Assembly: GCF_905372335.1 (NCBI RefSeq) | Contig: NZ_CAJPOU010000049.1 | Coordinates: forward strand, 1-8,782 | DNA: 8,782 nucleotides | DNA from: Streptococcus sp. A12 | GTDB lineage: Bacteria; Bacillota; Bacilli; Lactobacillales; Streptococcaceae | Direction of reading: 5' to 3' | Shown here: piece after piece, positions 1-5,530 of the stretch | How positions within the stretch are numbered: the first letter of the stretch is position 1 | Layout of the letters: each line of letters starts with the position of its first letter | The notes under the pieces: model-generated | What the model was told of the DNA's origin: nothing | Seen by the model: the letters and a program-made list of their open reading frames with translations, nothing else | Databases searched by the model: none | Position numbers and translations under genes: made by a program

Positions 1-281
1 ATGAAACAGCCCGTCGTCGTCAGATTCAGATGGCTTATAATGAAGAGCATGGCATCGTGCCACAAACCATCAAGAAGGAAATCCGTGACCTGATCTCTGT
101 TACCAAGGCGGTGGCCAAAGAAGAGGACAAGGAAGTGGATATCACCAGTCTCAACCGCCAAGAGCGCAAGGAACTGGTCAAGAAACTGCAAGGTCAAATG
201 CAAGAAGCTGTCGAAGTGCTTGACTTTGAACTAGCAGCGCAAATCCGCGATATGATGTTGGAAGTCAAGGCCTTGGATTAG
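1..281 (+). CDS. uvrB: UvrABC system protein B (UvrB), C-terminal end, partial
   Basis: This is the last 92 residues of UvrB, entering the window in frame from position 3; the start lies upstream. UvrB is the DNA-binding helicase-like subunit of nucleotide excision repair. It is loaded onto damage by UvrA and then recruits UvrC. The visible part has the typical end of the helicase region (ETARRRQIQMAYNEEHGI, then PQTIKKEIRD) followed by a charged linker. Last comes the C-terminal UVR domain, roughly the final 35 residues (RKELVKKLQGQMQEAVEVLD onward, FELAAQIRD), a helical hairpin that binds the matching domain of UvrC. It ends with TAG at 279-281. The next gene starts 13 bases later behind a good ribosome binding site, so the two are probably co-transcribed. 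Family assignment is firm. Confidence 0.96.
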   Translation, partial: ETARRRQIQMAYNEEHGIVPQTIKKEIRDLISVTKAVAKEEDKEVDITSLNRQERKELVKKLQGQMQEAVEVLDFELAAQIRDMMLEVKALD

Positions 282-294
282 GGAGGAGATAGGA

Positions 295-918
295 ATGAAA
301 ATTCTAGTCATCAATGGGCATCCGGATAAGGAAAGTTACTGTCAGGCTATTTTTCAAACCATTGTTGAAACTATTGACTCAAATCACCACGAGCTTAAAG
401 TGATCAGTCTCAATGAAGAGGACTTTGATCCGGTCCTTCGCTACGGCTATCGAAAACGGATGGAGGAAGATCCCTTTATCCTTCGTTCTCAAGAATGGAT
501 CCAGTGGGCGGAACATCTGATCTTTGTCTATCCCATCTGGTGGAGTAGTATGCCGAGCCTCATGAAGGGCTGGATCGATCGGGTCTTTACACCTGGGATT
601 GCTTACTCGGCTAATGATCAGGGAAGCTTCATCTGGAATTACCTGAGAGGCAAGCAATTTAAGAAGTTGCTCAAAGGAAAAACAGCCAGTATTTATGCGA
701 CCTCCATGGCGCCTACTTGGTGGTACAAGATCTTTTCAGGCCCTCTCAACATTCCAGATAGTTATGGTATCTCTGTCTTGAAGAATGCCGTCTTGAACCA
801 CTGTGGGATCAAAACCAAGCGTGTCTGCACCTTGGGAGAAGTCGGACGAGATGTGAACACCGCTAGCATGCGGGAACAGCATCTTCAAAAGGTAGCAGCA
901 GAAGTCAAGAAACTTTGA
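295..918 (+). CDS. NAD(P)H oxidoreductase / NAD(P)H dehydrogenase (quinone)-like, flavodoxin fold
   Basis: A 207-residue cytoplasmic flavoprotein of the Flavodoxin_2 family (MdaB/NQO-like), expected to bind FMN or FAD and pass two electrons from NAD(P)H to quinones or similar acceptors. The N-terminus is a beta strand leading into the phosphate-binding turn (ILVINGHP, residues 3-10). The family hallmark is at residues 79-98 (YPIWWSSMPSLMKG, then WIDRVF), where the strand and following helix form part of the flavin site and dimer interface. A second conserved stretch, KTASIYATSMAP, lies at 129-140. Length fits the family. ATG 295 follows AGGAG at 284-288 with good spacing, 13 bases after uvrB, suggesting one transcript. 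The real electron acceptor cannot be told from sequence. It may serve oxidative or quinone stress, which would suit its place next to a repair gene, but that is inference. Confidence 0.88.
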   Translation: MKILVINGHPDKESYCQAIFQTIVETIDSNHHELKVISLNEEDFDPVLRYGYRKRMEEDPFILRSQEWIQWAEHLIFVYPIWWSSMPSLMKGWIDRVFTPGIAYSANDQGSFIWNYLRGKQFKKLLKGKTASIYATSMAPTWWYKIFSGPLNIPDSYGISVLKNAVLNHCGIKTKRVCTLGEVGRDVNTASMREQHLQKVAAEVKKL

Positions 919-955
919 TAAGAGACAGGAGACTACTGATAAGTTAGTGTCTTTA
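919..955 (+). terminator. possible weak intrinsic terminator after the oxidoreductase gene
   Basis: An imperfect hairpin sits directly after the stop codon. AGACA (923-927) pairs with TGTCT (948-952), extended outward by A-T and G-T pairs. The upper part is formed by CTACT (933-937) with AGTTAG (942-947), leaving a bulged T and a GATA loop. A five-base internal loop weakens it, and the following T-rich stretch is interrupted. I see it as a leaky end to the uvrB transcript at best. Confidence 0.3.
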
Positions 956-1021
956 GTTGTATTTTGAATAGGTTTTGGTTAAACTATTAACATAATCTAT
1001 AAAACATAGGAATGATTCAAT

Positions 1022-1375
1022 ATGCTACTTTTTATCTATATGATCTATGTCATTTATTCACTATCAAAAATGAAAAATGAAGGTAAAAGAGTCTCAATTT
1101 TCACTAAGTTGATTGTTTACGGCTTATTGATACTCTCCTCGTTTATGCTCTATTTTAGTTTATTGTCATTTTTATTTAGCCCTTTGCCATTTTTTGGCTT
1201 TCTAGCTGCTCTTGCTATTGGCGGTATGATGCTATCTCTGAAAATAGTCATTGCCCTTCTTTTGCTTCTATTATCACTCAGCTTATTCTTAGATAGTAAA
1301 AATAGTGATCCGGATACGCCTCCAATTGATCATTGGCTACGGTTGGCAGTCCATATTCTATTGATCATTATTTAA
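1022..1375 (+). CDS. hypothetical small multi-pass membrane protein
   Basis: I do not recognise this 117-residue protein. It is strongly hydrophobic. A short N-terminal segment (about residues 1-15) is followed by a basic loop (KMKNEGKR, 17-24), a long hydrophobic stretch at about 29-52, another at about 54-74 and a leucine-rich one at about 75-90 (IALLLLLLSLSLFL). Then comes a polar linker with DSKNSDPDTPP and a last hydrophobic tail (about 106-117) that runs to the stop. Three to four membrane passes are likely, with no catalytic motif. ATG 1022 is preceded by AGGAAT at 1008-1013. Base composition is clearly more AT-rich than the flanking genes and matches the next gene. The pair may therefore have been gained together or be species-variable. 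No function is proposed. Confidence 0.6.
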   Translation: MLLFIYMIYVIYSLSKMKNEGKRVSIFTKLIVYGLLILSSFMLYFSLLSFLFSPLPFFGFLAALAIGGMMLSLKIVIALLLLLLSLSLFLDSKNSDPDTPPIDHWLRLAVHILLIII

Positions 1376-1434
1376 GGGGAGCACGCTATTCGTTTTATCT
1401 TAAACTCAAACCAATGTTTACATAGGAGAGGTCA

Positions 1435-1869
1435 ATGATGAGAAAGCATTTGAATCTGTTTAGGATCCTGTATCTAATTCTTTTACTTTTTGTTTTTGTT
1501 AACTTTGTATTAGGTTACTATGGCTATGCCTTTACTCCTCTCTTGTGGAATCCTTGGTTGTATCTAGGAGCTGTGATAGTTTTTTGTCATATCTGGTATC
1601 GCTTTTATCGAACTCACGCAGTCAATTGGAAGAATGTAGTAGGGCTACTGTTTAGTTTCTTTTCTAGCCTGATCCTAGTATTATTCATTGTGTTTTTCTT
1701 TAGTTTTGATGGTCATGGTTCGGTAACGTTTCACTCGGAATATTATTTAAAAGAGAAGTCAATTGTCTTTCAAAGAGGCTCCCTTTTAGATGCCTTTGAT
1801 GAATACCATGAGCTGGTGAATCCCTTTGTCATGAAAAAAGAGATAAAGAAAAAAGTTTATATTGATTAA
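1435..1869 (+). CDS. hypothetical membrane protein, three TM segments with a C-terminal polar domain
   Basis: I do not recognise this 144-residue protein. It starts with a basic N-terminus (MMRKH) and has hydrophobic segments at about 9-27, 40-56 and 67-91, with a basic loop YRFYRTHAVNWK (55-66) between the second and third. About 53 mostly polar residues follow, rich in Glu, Tyr and Lys and ending EIKKKVYID. By the positive-inside rule the loop at 55-66 is cytoplasmic, which places the C-terminal domain outside. ATG 1435 and ATG 1438 are both served by AGGAGAGG at 1424-1431. Spacing slightly favours 1438, so the start is uncertain by one codon. It is AT-rich like the preceding membrane protein, from which it is separated by 59 bases holding no clear promoter or terminator. 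The Nudix gene follows after 26 bases. Confidence 0.6.
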   Translation: MMRKHLNLFRILYLILLLFVFVNFVLGYYGYAFTPLLWNPWLYLGAVIVFCHIWYRFYRTHAVNWKNVVGLLFSFFSSLILVLFIVFFFSFDGHGSVTFHSEYYLKEKSIVFQRGSLLDAFDEYHELVNPFVMKKEIKKKVYID

Positions 1870-1895
1870 TTGTCAATACCATAGGAAGGAAATAT

Positions 1896-2363
1896 ATGTC
1901 ACGTACAACGCCTACTATACTGTGCAATCTTTGCATGGTCGAAGATCTTGAAAATGGGAAAGTCGTCCTTCAGTACCGCTCACCTGAAAAGACTCACTGG
2001 GCGGGCTATGCTTTTCCGGGTGGCCATATCGAAGAAGGCGAGAGTCTGGTCGAGTCAGTTATCCGTGAGATTGAAGAAGAAACTGGCCTCACCATTTTCA
2101 ACCCCCGATTGGTCGCTGTAAAAAACTGGCAGTTAGAGGATGGCATCCGCTACATCGTCTTTTGCTACAAAGCGACAGAATTTACAGGCCAGCTAAGATC
2201 GTCTGATGAAGGAGAAGTTTCTTGGGTTGAGAAGGACCAATTAGAAAAGTTGGACTTGTCCTACGACATGCTTCCTCTGCTGGAAGTGATGGAAGACCCG
2301 GATTTGTCTGAGTTCTATTATCGCAAACGGACAGACGATGATTGGGAAAAATTTCGCTATTAA
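1896..2363 (+). CDS. Nudix (MutT-type) hydrolase
   Basis: A 155-residue Nudix enzyme, expected to hydrolyse a nucleoside diphosphate linked to another group, with Mg2+ held by the Nudix helix. The full Nudix box is present and intact at residues 43-65: G43, E49, R57, E58, E61, E62, G64 in the GX5EX7REUXEEXGU spacing (GGHIEEGESLVESV, then IREIEEETGL). The length suits a minimal MutT-type protein, and it resembles streptococcal proteins annotated as 8-oxo-dGTP diphosphatases near uvrB. It is not obviously the ung-linked MutX, so I give no symbol, and Nudix substrates cannot be read from the box alone. Start ATG 1896 follows AGGAAGGA at 1883-1890. It closes the first gene cluster and is followed at once by a terminator whose stem begins next to the stop codon. 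Confidence 0.9.
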   Translation: MSRTTPTILCNLCMVEDLENGKVVLQYRSPEKTHWAGYAFPGGHIEEGESLVESVIREIEEETGLTIFNPRLVAVKNWQLEDGIRYIVFCYKATEFTGQLRSSDEGEVSWVEKDQLEKLDLSYDMLPLLEVMEDPDLSEFYYRKRTDDDWEKFRY

Positions 2364-2393
2364 GGAGTTGGGTAGACCAGCTCTTTTCTTATT
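2362..2393 (+). terminator. intrinsic terminator after the Nudix gene
   Basis: GAGTTGG (2365-2371) pairs with CCAGCTC (2377-2383) around a five-base GTAGA loop, with one G-T wobble. The stem extends outward as AAG against TTT. A T-rich tail TTTTCTTATTCTT follows. The stem overlaps the Nudix stop codon. Confidence 0.8.
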
Positions 2394-2394
2394 C

Positions 2395-2423
2395 TTGTAA
2401 GAAGTGGAAAAAAATAGTATGAT
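2395..2423 (+). promoter_or_regulatory. predicted sigma-70 type promoter for the thioesterase-HAD pair
   Basis: TTGTAA (2395-2400) as -35 and TATGAT (2418-2423) as -10 are separated by 17 bases. Transcription would start near 2430, leaving a leader of about 35 bases with ribosome binding site AGGGGGA at 2449-2455. It begins within the tail of the preceding terminator, as expected for an independent unit. Confidence 0.6.
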
Positions 2424-2465
2424 GGAAGAGTTTAGGAATACCTGATCTAGGGGGATTTATTATAT

Positions 2466-2870
2466 ATGAAGGATTTTCACTTTGATGCCATTGCAGCATT
2501 TGAAAATTACGAGATCGAAACCATGAGAGATGGTCATGTGGTGGTGACAACCAAGGTGGTCGAATCGTCGCTCAATTATTATGGAAATGCGCACGGTGGC
2601 TATCTCTTTACCCTGTGTGACCAGATCAGTGGCTTGGTCATTATTTCACAGGGAGTAGATGGTGTGACCTTGCAGTCTTCCATCAATTACTTGAAAGCAG
2701 GGCGTCTAGGAGATGTCCTAACGATTCACGGGGAATGTGTCCACAGTGGCCGGACTACTCGGGTTGTCGATGTCGATATTACCAATCAGGAAGGTGCCAA
2801 TGTCTGTAAGGCCACCTTTACCATGTTTGTAACGGGAGAAAGAGATGAATCAGCAAAAGTACGCATTTAA
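2466..2870 (+). CDS. hotdog-fold thioesterase, PaaI family
   Basis: A 134-residue single hotdog domain of the PaaI/THEM2 type, expected to hydrolyse acyl-CoA or related thioesters as a homotetramer in the cytoplasm. The family signature is present. N41 and HGG (43-45) in YGNAHGG are followed by FTLCD, where D52 matches the catalytic acid of the PaaI family. The central strand TLQSSINYLKAGRLGD and the later pair of strands (IHGECVHSGRTTRVVDVDI) complete the fold. Length is typical. ATG 2466 lies 10 bases after AGGGGGA. Its last 26 bases overlap the following HAD gene, so the two are translationally linked. The natural acyl substrate is unknown. Nothing nearby belongs to phenylacetate degradation, so the PaaI label describes family, not pathway. 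Confidence 0.9.
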   Translation: MKDFHFDAIAAFENYEIETMRDGHVVVTTKVVESSLNYYGNAHGGYLFTLCDQISGLVIISQGVDGVTLQSSINYLKAGRLGDVLTIHGECVHSGRTTRVVDVDITNQEGANVCKATFTMFVTGERDESAKVRI

Positions 2871-3615
2871 AAACTATATTTTTGATTTTTATGGAACCTT
2901 GGTCGATATCGAAACCGATGAGTCGAGTCCAGTCTTGTGGGAGACCATGGCCCAGATTTACCAGTCCTATGGAGCTCATTATACAGGAGAAAGTTTGCAA
3001 GTCCGCTATAAGGAGTTGGTGCAGCAAGCTGAGGAAAGTATCGCTAAGGAAAAACAAGTCACTTATCCAGAGATTGATTTGACCGTGATTTTCGTTCAAC
3101 TCTATCTAGATAGTCATCCAACAGGAGCCAGTGTCCATCATCTCAAAGAGTGGGGACGATTGATTGCTCGGACTTTTCGTGTTCTCTCTCGCAAACGCTT
3201 GGAGCTCTATCCTCACACGAAAGAAGTCTTAGAAGATATGAAAGCTTCAGGGTGTCGGATCTATCTCTTATCCAATGCCCAAGCAGACTTTACCAACCCA
3301 GAGATTGATTTGGTTGGCTTGAGAGAGATTTTTCATGATATTTATCTGTCGTCTGATGCAGGGATTCGCAAACCTCAGCGCGAATTTCTCATGAAAGTCA
3401 TCAAAGAACACCAGTTGAATCCGGATAAAACGGTCATGGTAGGGAATGACTTCACTACAGATGTGGCTGTAGCGAAAAGTATCGGCATGCAAAGTATCTT
3501 GATCAATACCTTCCCTTACTCGGACGAAGAATTACAGAATAGGAGTCAAGCAGGCGTGCGCGTGATTCGAGACATTCAGGAATTGCAAGAAGATAAAGGT
3601 AATCATAAATTTTAG
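2845..3615 (+). CDS. HAD-superfamily hydrolase (haloacid dehalogenase-like, class IA)
   Basis: A 256-residue HAD-fold protein. Motif I is DFYGTLVD with nucleophile D14. Motif II is LLSNAQ with S143. Motif III is RKP with K176. Motif IV is VGNDFTTDV with D202 and D206. A helical cap lies between motifs I and II (about residues 22-118), as in class I enzymes. The second aspartate of the usual DxDGT phosphatase motif is tyrosine (Y16). That pattern (DxYGT) is typical of 2-haloacid dehalogenases and some uncharacterised relatives, so phosphatase activity should not be assumed. ATG 2845 has GGGAG at 2834-2838 inside the preceding gene, which it overlaps by 26 bases in another frame, suggesting coupled translation. 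Ends with TAG overlapping the start of a terminator stem. Substrate unknown. Confidence 0.87.
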   Translation: MNQQKYAFKNYIFDFYGTLVDIETDESSPVLWETMAQIYQSYGAHYTGESLQVRYKELVQQAEESIAKEKQVTYPEIDLTVIFVQLYLDSHPTGASVHHLKEWGRLIARTFRVLSRKRLELYPHTKEVLEDMKASGCRIYLLSNAQADFTNPEIDLVGLREIFHDIYLSSDAGIRKPQREFLMKVIKEHQLNPDKTVMVGNDFTTDVAVAKSIGMQSILINTFPYSDEELQNRSQAGVRVIRDIQELQEDKGNHKF

Positions 3616-3641
3616 GAGGCCAAGTTGCCTCTTCTTTTATT
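3614..3641 (+). terminator. intrinsic terminator after the HAD hydrolase gene
   Basis: GAGGC (3616-3620) pairs with GCCTC (3627-3631) around a six-base loop. The stem is lengthened by the G and A of the stop codon pairing with two T, and is followed by TTCTTTTATT. Confidence 0.75.
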
Positions 3642-3665
3642 GAAAATGCTACAATAGAACGGAAT

Positions 3666-3694
3666 TTGTCAAATTTTCCCTTTCATGGTATACT
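3666..3694 (+). promoter_or_regulatory. phnA: strong predicted promoter with extended -10 for phnA
   Basis: TTGTCA (3666-3671) and TATACT (3689-3694) are spaced 17 bases apart, with TGG just before the -10 giving an extended -10 element. Transcription should start near 3701. This rules out the upstream ATG at 3695 as the translation start of phnA. Confidence 0.8.
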
Positions 3695-3724
3695 ATGGGA
3701 GTTAATTTTGCTAAGGAGATTGAA

Positions 3725-4060
3725 ATGAATAACTTACCAAACTGTCCAAAATGTAACTCTGAATACGTCTATGAAGATGGTGCGCTCTTGGTCTGTCCAG
3801 AGTGTGCTTATGAATGGAACCCAGCTGAAGTCGTAGAAGAAGAAGGTGTTGTAGCCATCGACGCGAATGGAAATAAATTGGCTGATGGCGATACCGTCAC
3901 CTTGATCAAAGACTTAAAAGTGAAGGGTGCACCAAAAGATTTGAAACAAGGAACGCGAGTGAAAAACATCCGTATCGTCGAAGGTGACCACAACATCGAT
4001 TGTAAGATTGATGGCTTTGGCGCAATGAAACTTAAATCAGAATTTGTCAAGAAAATCTAA
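3725..4060 (+). CDS. phnA: zinc-ribbon protein PhnA (YjdM family)
   Basis: A 111-residue member of the PhnA/YjdM family, matching the family's usual length when started at ATG 3725. The N-terminus carries a zinc ribbon with two Cys pairs, C7-C10 (CPKC) and C24-C27 (CPEC). The C-terminal domain (about residues 41-111) is a small beta-rich PhnA domain with DANGNKLADGDTV and IDGFGAMKLKSEFVKK. The name comes from linkage to the E. coli phosphonate operon. No phosphonate genes are present here and the cellular role is not settled. Start choice: AAGGAG at 3713-3718 lies six bases before ATG 3725. An in-frame ATG at 3695 lies inside or upstream of the predicted transcription start and has no ribosome binding site. 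It forms a single-gene unit with strong promoter and terminator. Confidence 0.92.
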   Translation: MNNLPNCPKCNSEYVYEDGALLVCPECAYEWNPAEVVEEEGVVAIDANGNKLADGDTVTLIKDLKVKGAPKDLKQGTRVKNIRIVEGDHNIDCKIDGFGAMKLKSEFVKKI

Positions 4061-4068
4061 GAATAAGA

Positions 4069-4091
4069 AGAAGGGCTTAGCCCTTTTCTTT
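4069..4091 (+). terminator. intrinsic terminator after phnA
   Basis: AAGGGC (4071-4076) pairs with GCCCTT (4080-4085) around a TTA loop, extended by a G-T and an A-T pair. A TTTTCTTT tail follows. The next gene's ribosome binding site starts two bases further on, so readthrough here would set that gene's expression. Confidence 0.75.
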
Positions 4092-4103
4092 CAGGAGAAT
4101 ACT

Positions 4104-4742
4104 ATGAAATTCAAACTATTATTTAGCTATCGTTTTCTATTGTTTATCTTGAGTGTCATCGGCGTTTATCTGCAACTGACCAAGCATGGTGGTTTTGGGA
4201 TGATGCTCTATTACACCATTTTGTCCAACATGTTGGTCATGTTCTTTATGGGGGATATGGTCTGGCGCATGCTTCGTGGTCGTTCGACCCAGACTCAGGG
4301 CTATCTTCGTTTAAAAGGTGGTGTCACCATGTCTATCATGATCACCTGTGTCATCTACCACTTTATGCTAGCACCCATCGCGACACCTGAGAAGTTTTAC
4401 CGTTTGGAAAACTTCCTCTGTCACTACATTGTTCCCTTGATGTTCTTCTTTGACACCCTGGTGATTGATAAACCAAAACAATACCGTAAGTCGGATCCAT
4501 TAGCTTGGACCTTGCTTCCCGTACTTTATATGGTCTTTGCTCTTCTCAACGGTTTGGTTCTTAAGTGGCCAGTTCCAGGGGCAAAAGACAGTCCTTTCCC
4601 TTATTTCTTTATCAATGTCAATCGTTTTGGTTGGCTTTATGTGGTTAAGATGGCGACCATCATTTTTGTCGCTTATTTACTAGCTGGATGTGGCTTGTTT
4701 GCCTTGAAGAAGATTGGGAAAAAAGGAACAGATCATCATTAA
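4104..4742 (+). CDS. Pr6Pr-family integral membrane protein
   Basis: A 212-residue, mainly hydrophobic protein that I place in the Pr6Pr family of about six-pass membrane proteins, by its pattern rather than by a search. Likely membrane segments are at about 8-25, 31-50, 72-90, 104-121, 132-152 and 175-200. Conserved-looking polar positions inside or beside them are T38, S41 and N42 (YYTILSN), H86 (YHFMLAP), H107 and P111 (CHYIVP) and D117. The motif FPYFFINVNRFGW (165-177) precedes the last segment. ATG 4104 has AGGAG at 4093-4097. An in-frame ATG at 4044 lies inside phnA without a ribosome binding site and would encode a lysine-rich tail through the terminator, so I reject it. No promoter is visible between the phnA terminator and this gene, so it probably depends on readthrough. 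Function unknown. A resemblance to AIG1/FAR-17a hydrolases is discussed in the findings. Confidence 0.78.
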   Translation: MKFKLLFSYRFLLFILSVIGVYLQLTKHGGFGMMLYYTILSNMLVMFFMGDMVWRMLRGRSTQTQGYLRLKGGVTMSIMITCVIYHFMLAPIATPEKFYRLENFLCHYIVPLMFFFDTLVIDKPKQYRKSDPLAWTLLPVLYMVFALLNGLVLKWPVPGAKDSPFPYFFINVNRFGWLYVVKMATIIFVAYLLAGCGLFALKKIGKKGTDHH

Positions 4743-4797
4743 ATAAAAGATTTGTTGATGTAAATCCGAACATTCGTAGAAAATAATGAGTTTTTTC

Positions 4798-4826
4798 TTG
4801 CATCCCACTATAAACTGTGATATAGT
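4798..4826 (+). promoter_or_regulatory. predicted promoter of the pyr operon
   Basis: TTGCAT (4798-4803) and TATAGT (4821-4826) are spaced by 17 bases, with TGA before the -10 (extended -10). Transcription would start near 4833, about ten bases ahead of the PyrR-binding hairpin, giving a leader of roughly 150 bases before pyrR. Confidence 0.65.
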
Positions 4827-4842
4827 ATGGATAATTAAATAG

Positions 4843-4875
4843 TCCTTTAATCCTGTCCCGTGAGGCAGGCAAGGA
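4843..4875 (+). promoter_or_regulatory. PyrR-binding RNA hairpin
   Basis: The core TCCCGTGAGGC (4856-4866) matches the PyrR consensus UCCNGNGAGGY. It folds as lower stem TCCTT (4843-4847) with AAGGA (4871-4875), a purine-containing internal bulge TAAT opposite C4870, upper stem CCTGTC with GGCAGG, and the hexaloop CCGTGA (CNGNGA type). Confidence 0.9.
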
Positions 4876-4937
4876 GTCTGATCAAAATAAGGGGTGAACT
4901 AGATGCGTTCTAGGTCTTATCTCTTGATATTTTTCTG

Positions 4938-4966
4938 AAGCCTCCTTGAAAAGGGAGGCTTTTTTC
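4938..4966 (+). terminator. attenuator terminator in the pyr leader
   Basis: AAGCCTCCTT (4938-4947) pairs with AGGGAGGCTT (4952-4961) with one G-T wobble around a GAAA tetraloop. The run of six T at 4960-4965 makes it a strong intrinsic terminator. The pyrR ribosome binding site begins nine bases later. Confidence 0.92.
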
Positions 4967-4985
4967 TATCAATTAGGAGGAAAAG

Positions 4986-5507
4986 ATGAAGATCAAAGAA
5001 GTCGTTGATGATTTGACCATGAAGCGAGCTATTACTCGCATCACTTATGAAATCATCGAACGGAATAAGGATCTGAGCCAAATTGTTTTGGTAGGGATCA
5101 AAACTCGTGGCGTTTTCATTGCCAATCGCATCAAAGAAAGGTTAGCTCAGCTAGAACAAATAGAAGTTCCAGTCTGTGAATTGGATACCAAGCCTTTCCG
5201 TGATGATATCAAAGTAACAGAAGATTCAACCGTTTTACCAGTAGATATTACTGGCAAAGATGTCATCCTGATTGATGATGTCCTTTATACAGGTCGGACC
5301 ATACGAGCAGCCATCGATAATCTTGTCAGTCGTGGACGTCCATCGCGTGTCAGCCTGGCAGTCCTAGTGGATCGTGGTCATAGAGAATTGCCGATCCGAC
5401 CAGATTATGTTGGAAAGAACATTCCAACAAGTCGATCAGAGGAAATCATTGTCGAGATGACTGAGCTAGATGGTCAAGATCGCATCTTGATCGAGGTGAG
5501 TGAATAA
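4986..5507 (+). CDS. pyrR: bifunctional pyr operon regulator / uracil phosphoribosyltransferase PyrR
   Basis: A 173-residue PyrR, the RNA-binding attenuation regulator of pyrimidine synthesis that also has weak uracil phosphoribosyltransferase activity. The PRPP-binding loop is intact at residues 93-105 (VILIDDVLYTGRT), the type I phosphoribosyltransferase signature. The flanking conserved segments GIKTRG (37-42), DITFRDD-like LDTKPFRDD (66-74), LAVLVDRGHRELPI (124-137) and the KNIPTSRSEEI end are all as expected. Length is within the usual 170-180. ATG 4986 follows a perfect AGGAGG at 4975-4980. It is the first gene after the attenuator that its product controls, so the arrangement is autoregulatory. 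Nothing is odd about it, and it sets a contrast with the diverged genes at the end of the operon. Confidence 0.97.
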   Translation: MKIKEVVDDLTMKRAITRITYEIIERNKDLSQIVLVGIKTRGVFIANRIKERLAQLEQIEVPVCELDTKPFRDDIKVTEDSTVLPVDITGKDVILIDDVLYTGRTIRAAIDNLVSRGRPSRVSLAVLVDRGHRELPIRPDYVGKNIPTSRSEEIIVEMTELDGQDRILIEVSE

Positions 5508-5530
5508 GGTAGTTTTCAAATCGTCGCTAT

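Larger units (their letters stand above)
4833..4966 (+). promoter_or_regulatory. PyrR-responsive transcription attenuator (pyr leader RNA)
   Basis: All three elements of a pyr attenuator can be drawn. The PyrR-binding loop (anti-antiterminator) spans 4843-4875. The terminator spans 4938-4966. Between them an antiterminator can form: CAAGGAG (4870-4876) with CTCCTTG (4942-4948), ATCAA (4881-4885) with TTGAT (4924-4928), ATAAG (4887-4891) with CTTAT (4916-4920) and a terminal hairpin CTAGA (4899-4903) with TCTAG (4909-4913). The antiterminator shares its left arm with the PyrR loop and its right arm with the terminator, so the states exclude each other. In the known mechanism, UMP-bound PyrR stabilises the loop, the terminator forms and the operon is shut down when pyrimidines are plentiful. 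Confidence 0.92.

Noticed and set aside
379..657. Open frames on the - strand opposite the oxidoreductase, HAD, phnA, pyrB and CPS-like genes
   Set aside because: All lie antisense within well-supported genes, have no ribosome binding site in context and no recognisable protein features, and are best explained as shadows.
975..1003. TTGGTT and TATAAA (17-base spacer) as a promoter for the gene at 1022
   Set aside because: The implied transcription start would fall on the ribosome binding site at 1008-1013, and the -35 match is poor. A promoter in this gap remains possible but cannot be placed.
1860..1878. TATTGA/TCAATA hairpin after the second small membrane protein as a terminator
   Set aside because: It has a weak six-pair, AT-rich stem with no following T-run. 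Transcription probably continues into the Nudix gene.
3695..3724. ATG 3695 as start of phnA, adding ten residues
   Set aside because: It lies directly at the end of the predicted -10 box, before the likely transcription start, and has no ribosome binding site. ATG 3725 has AAGGAG at ideal distance and gives the family's usual 111 residues.
4044..4103. ATG 4044 as start of the Pr6Pr-type protein
   Set aside because: The extra 20 codons overlap phnA and run through its terminator, giving a lysine-rich leader without a ribosome binding site. ATG 4104 follows AGGAG.
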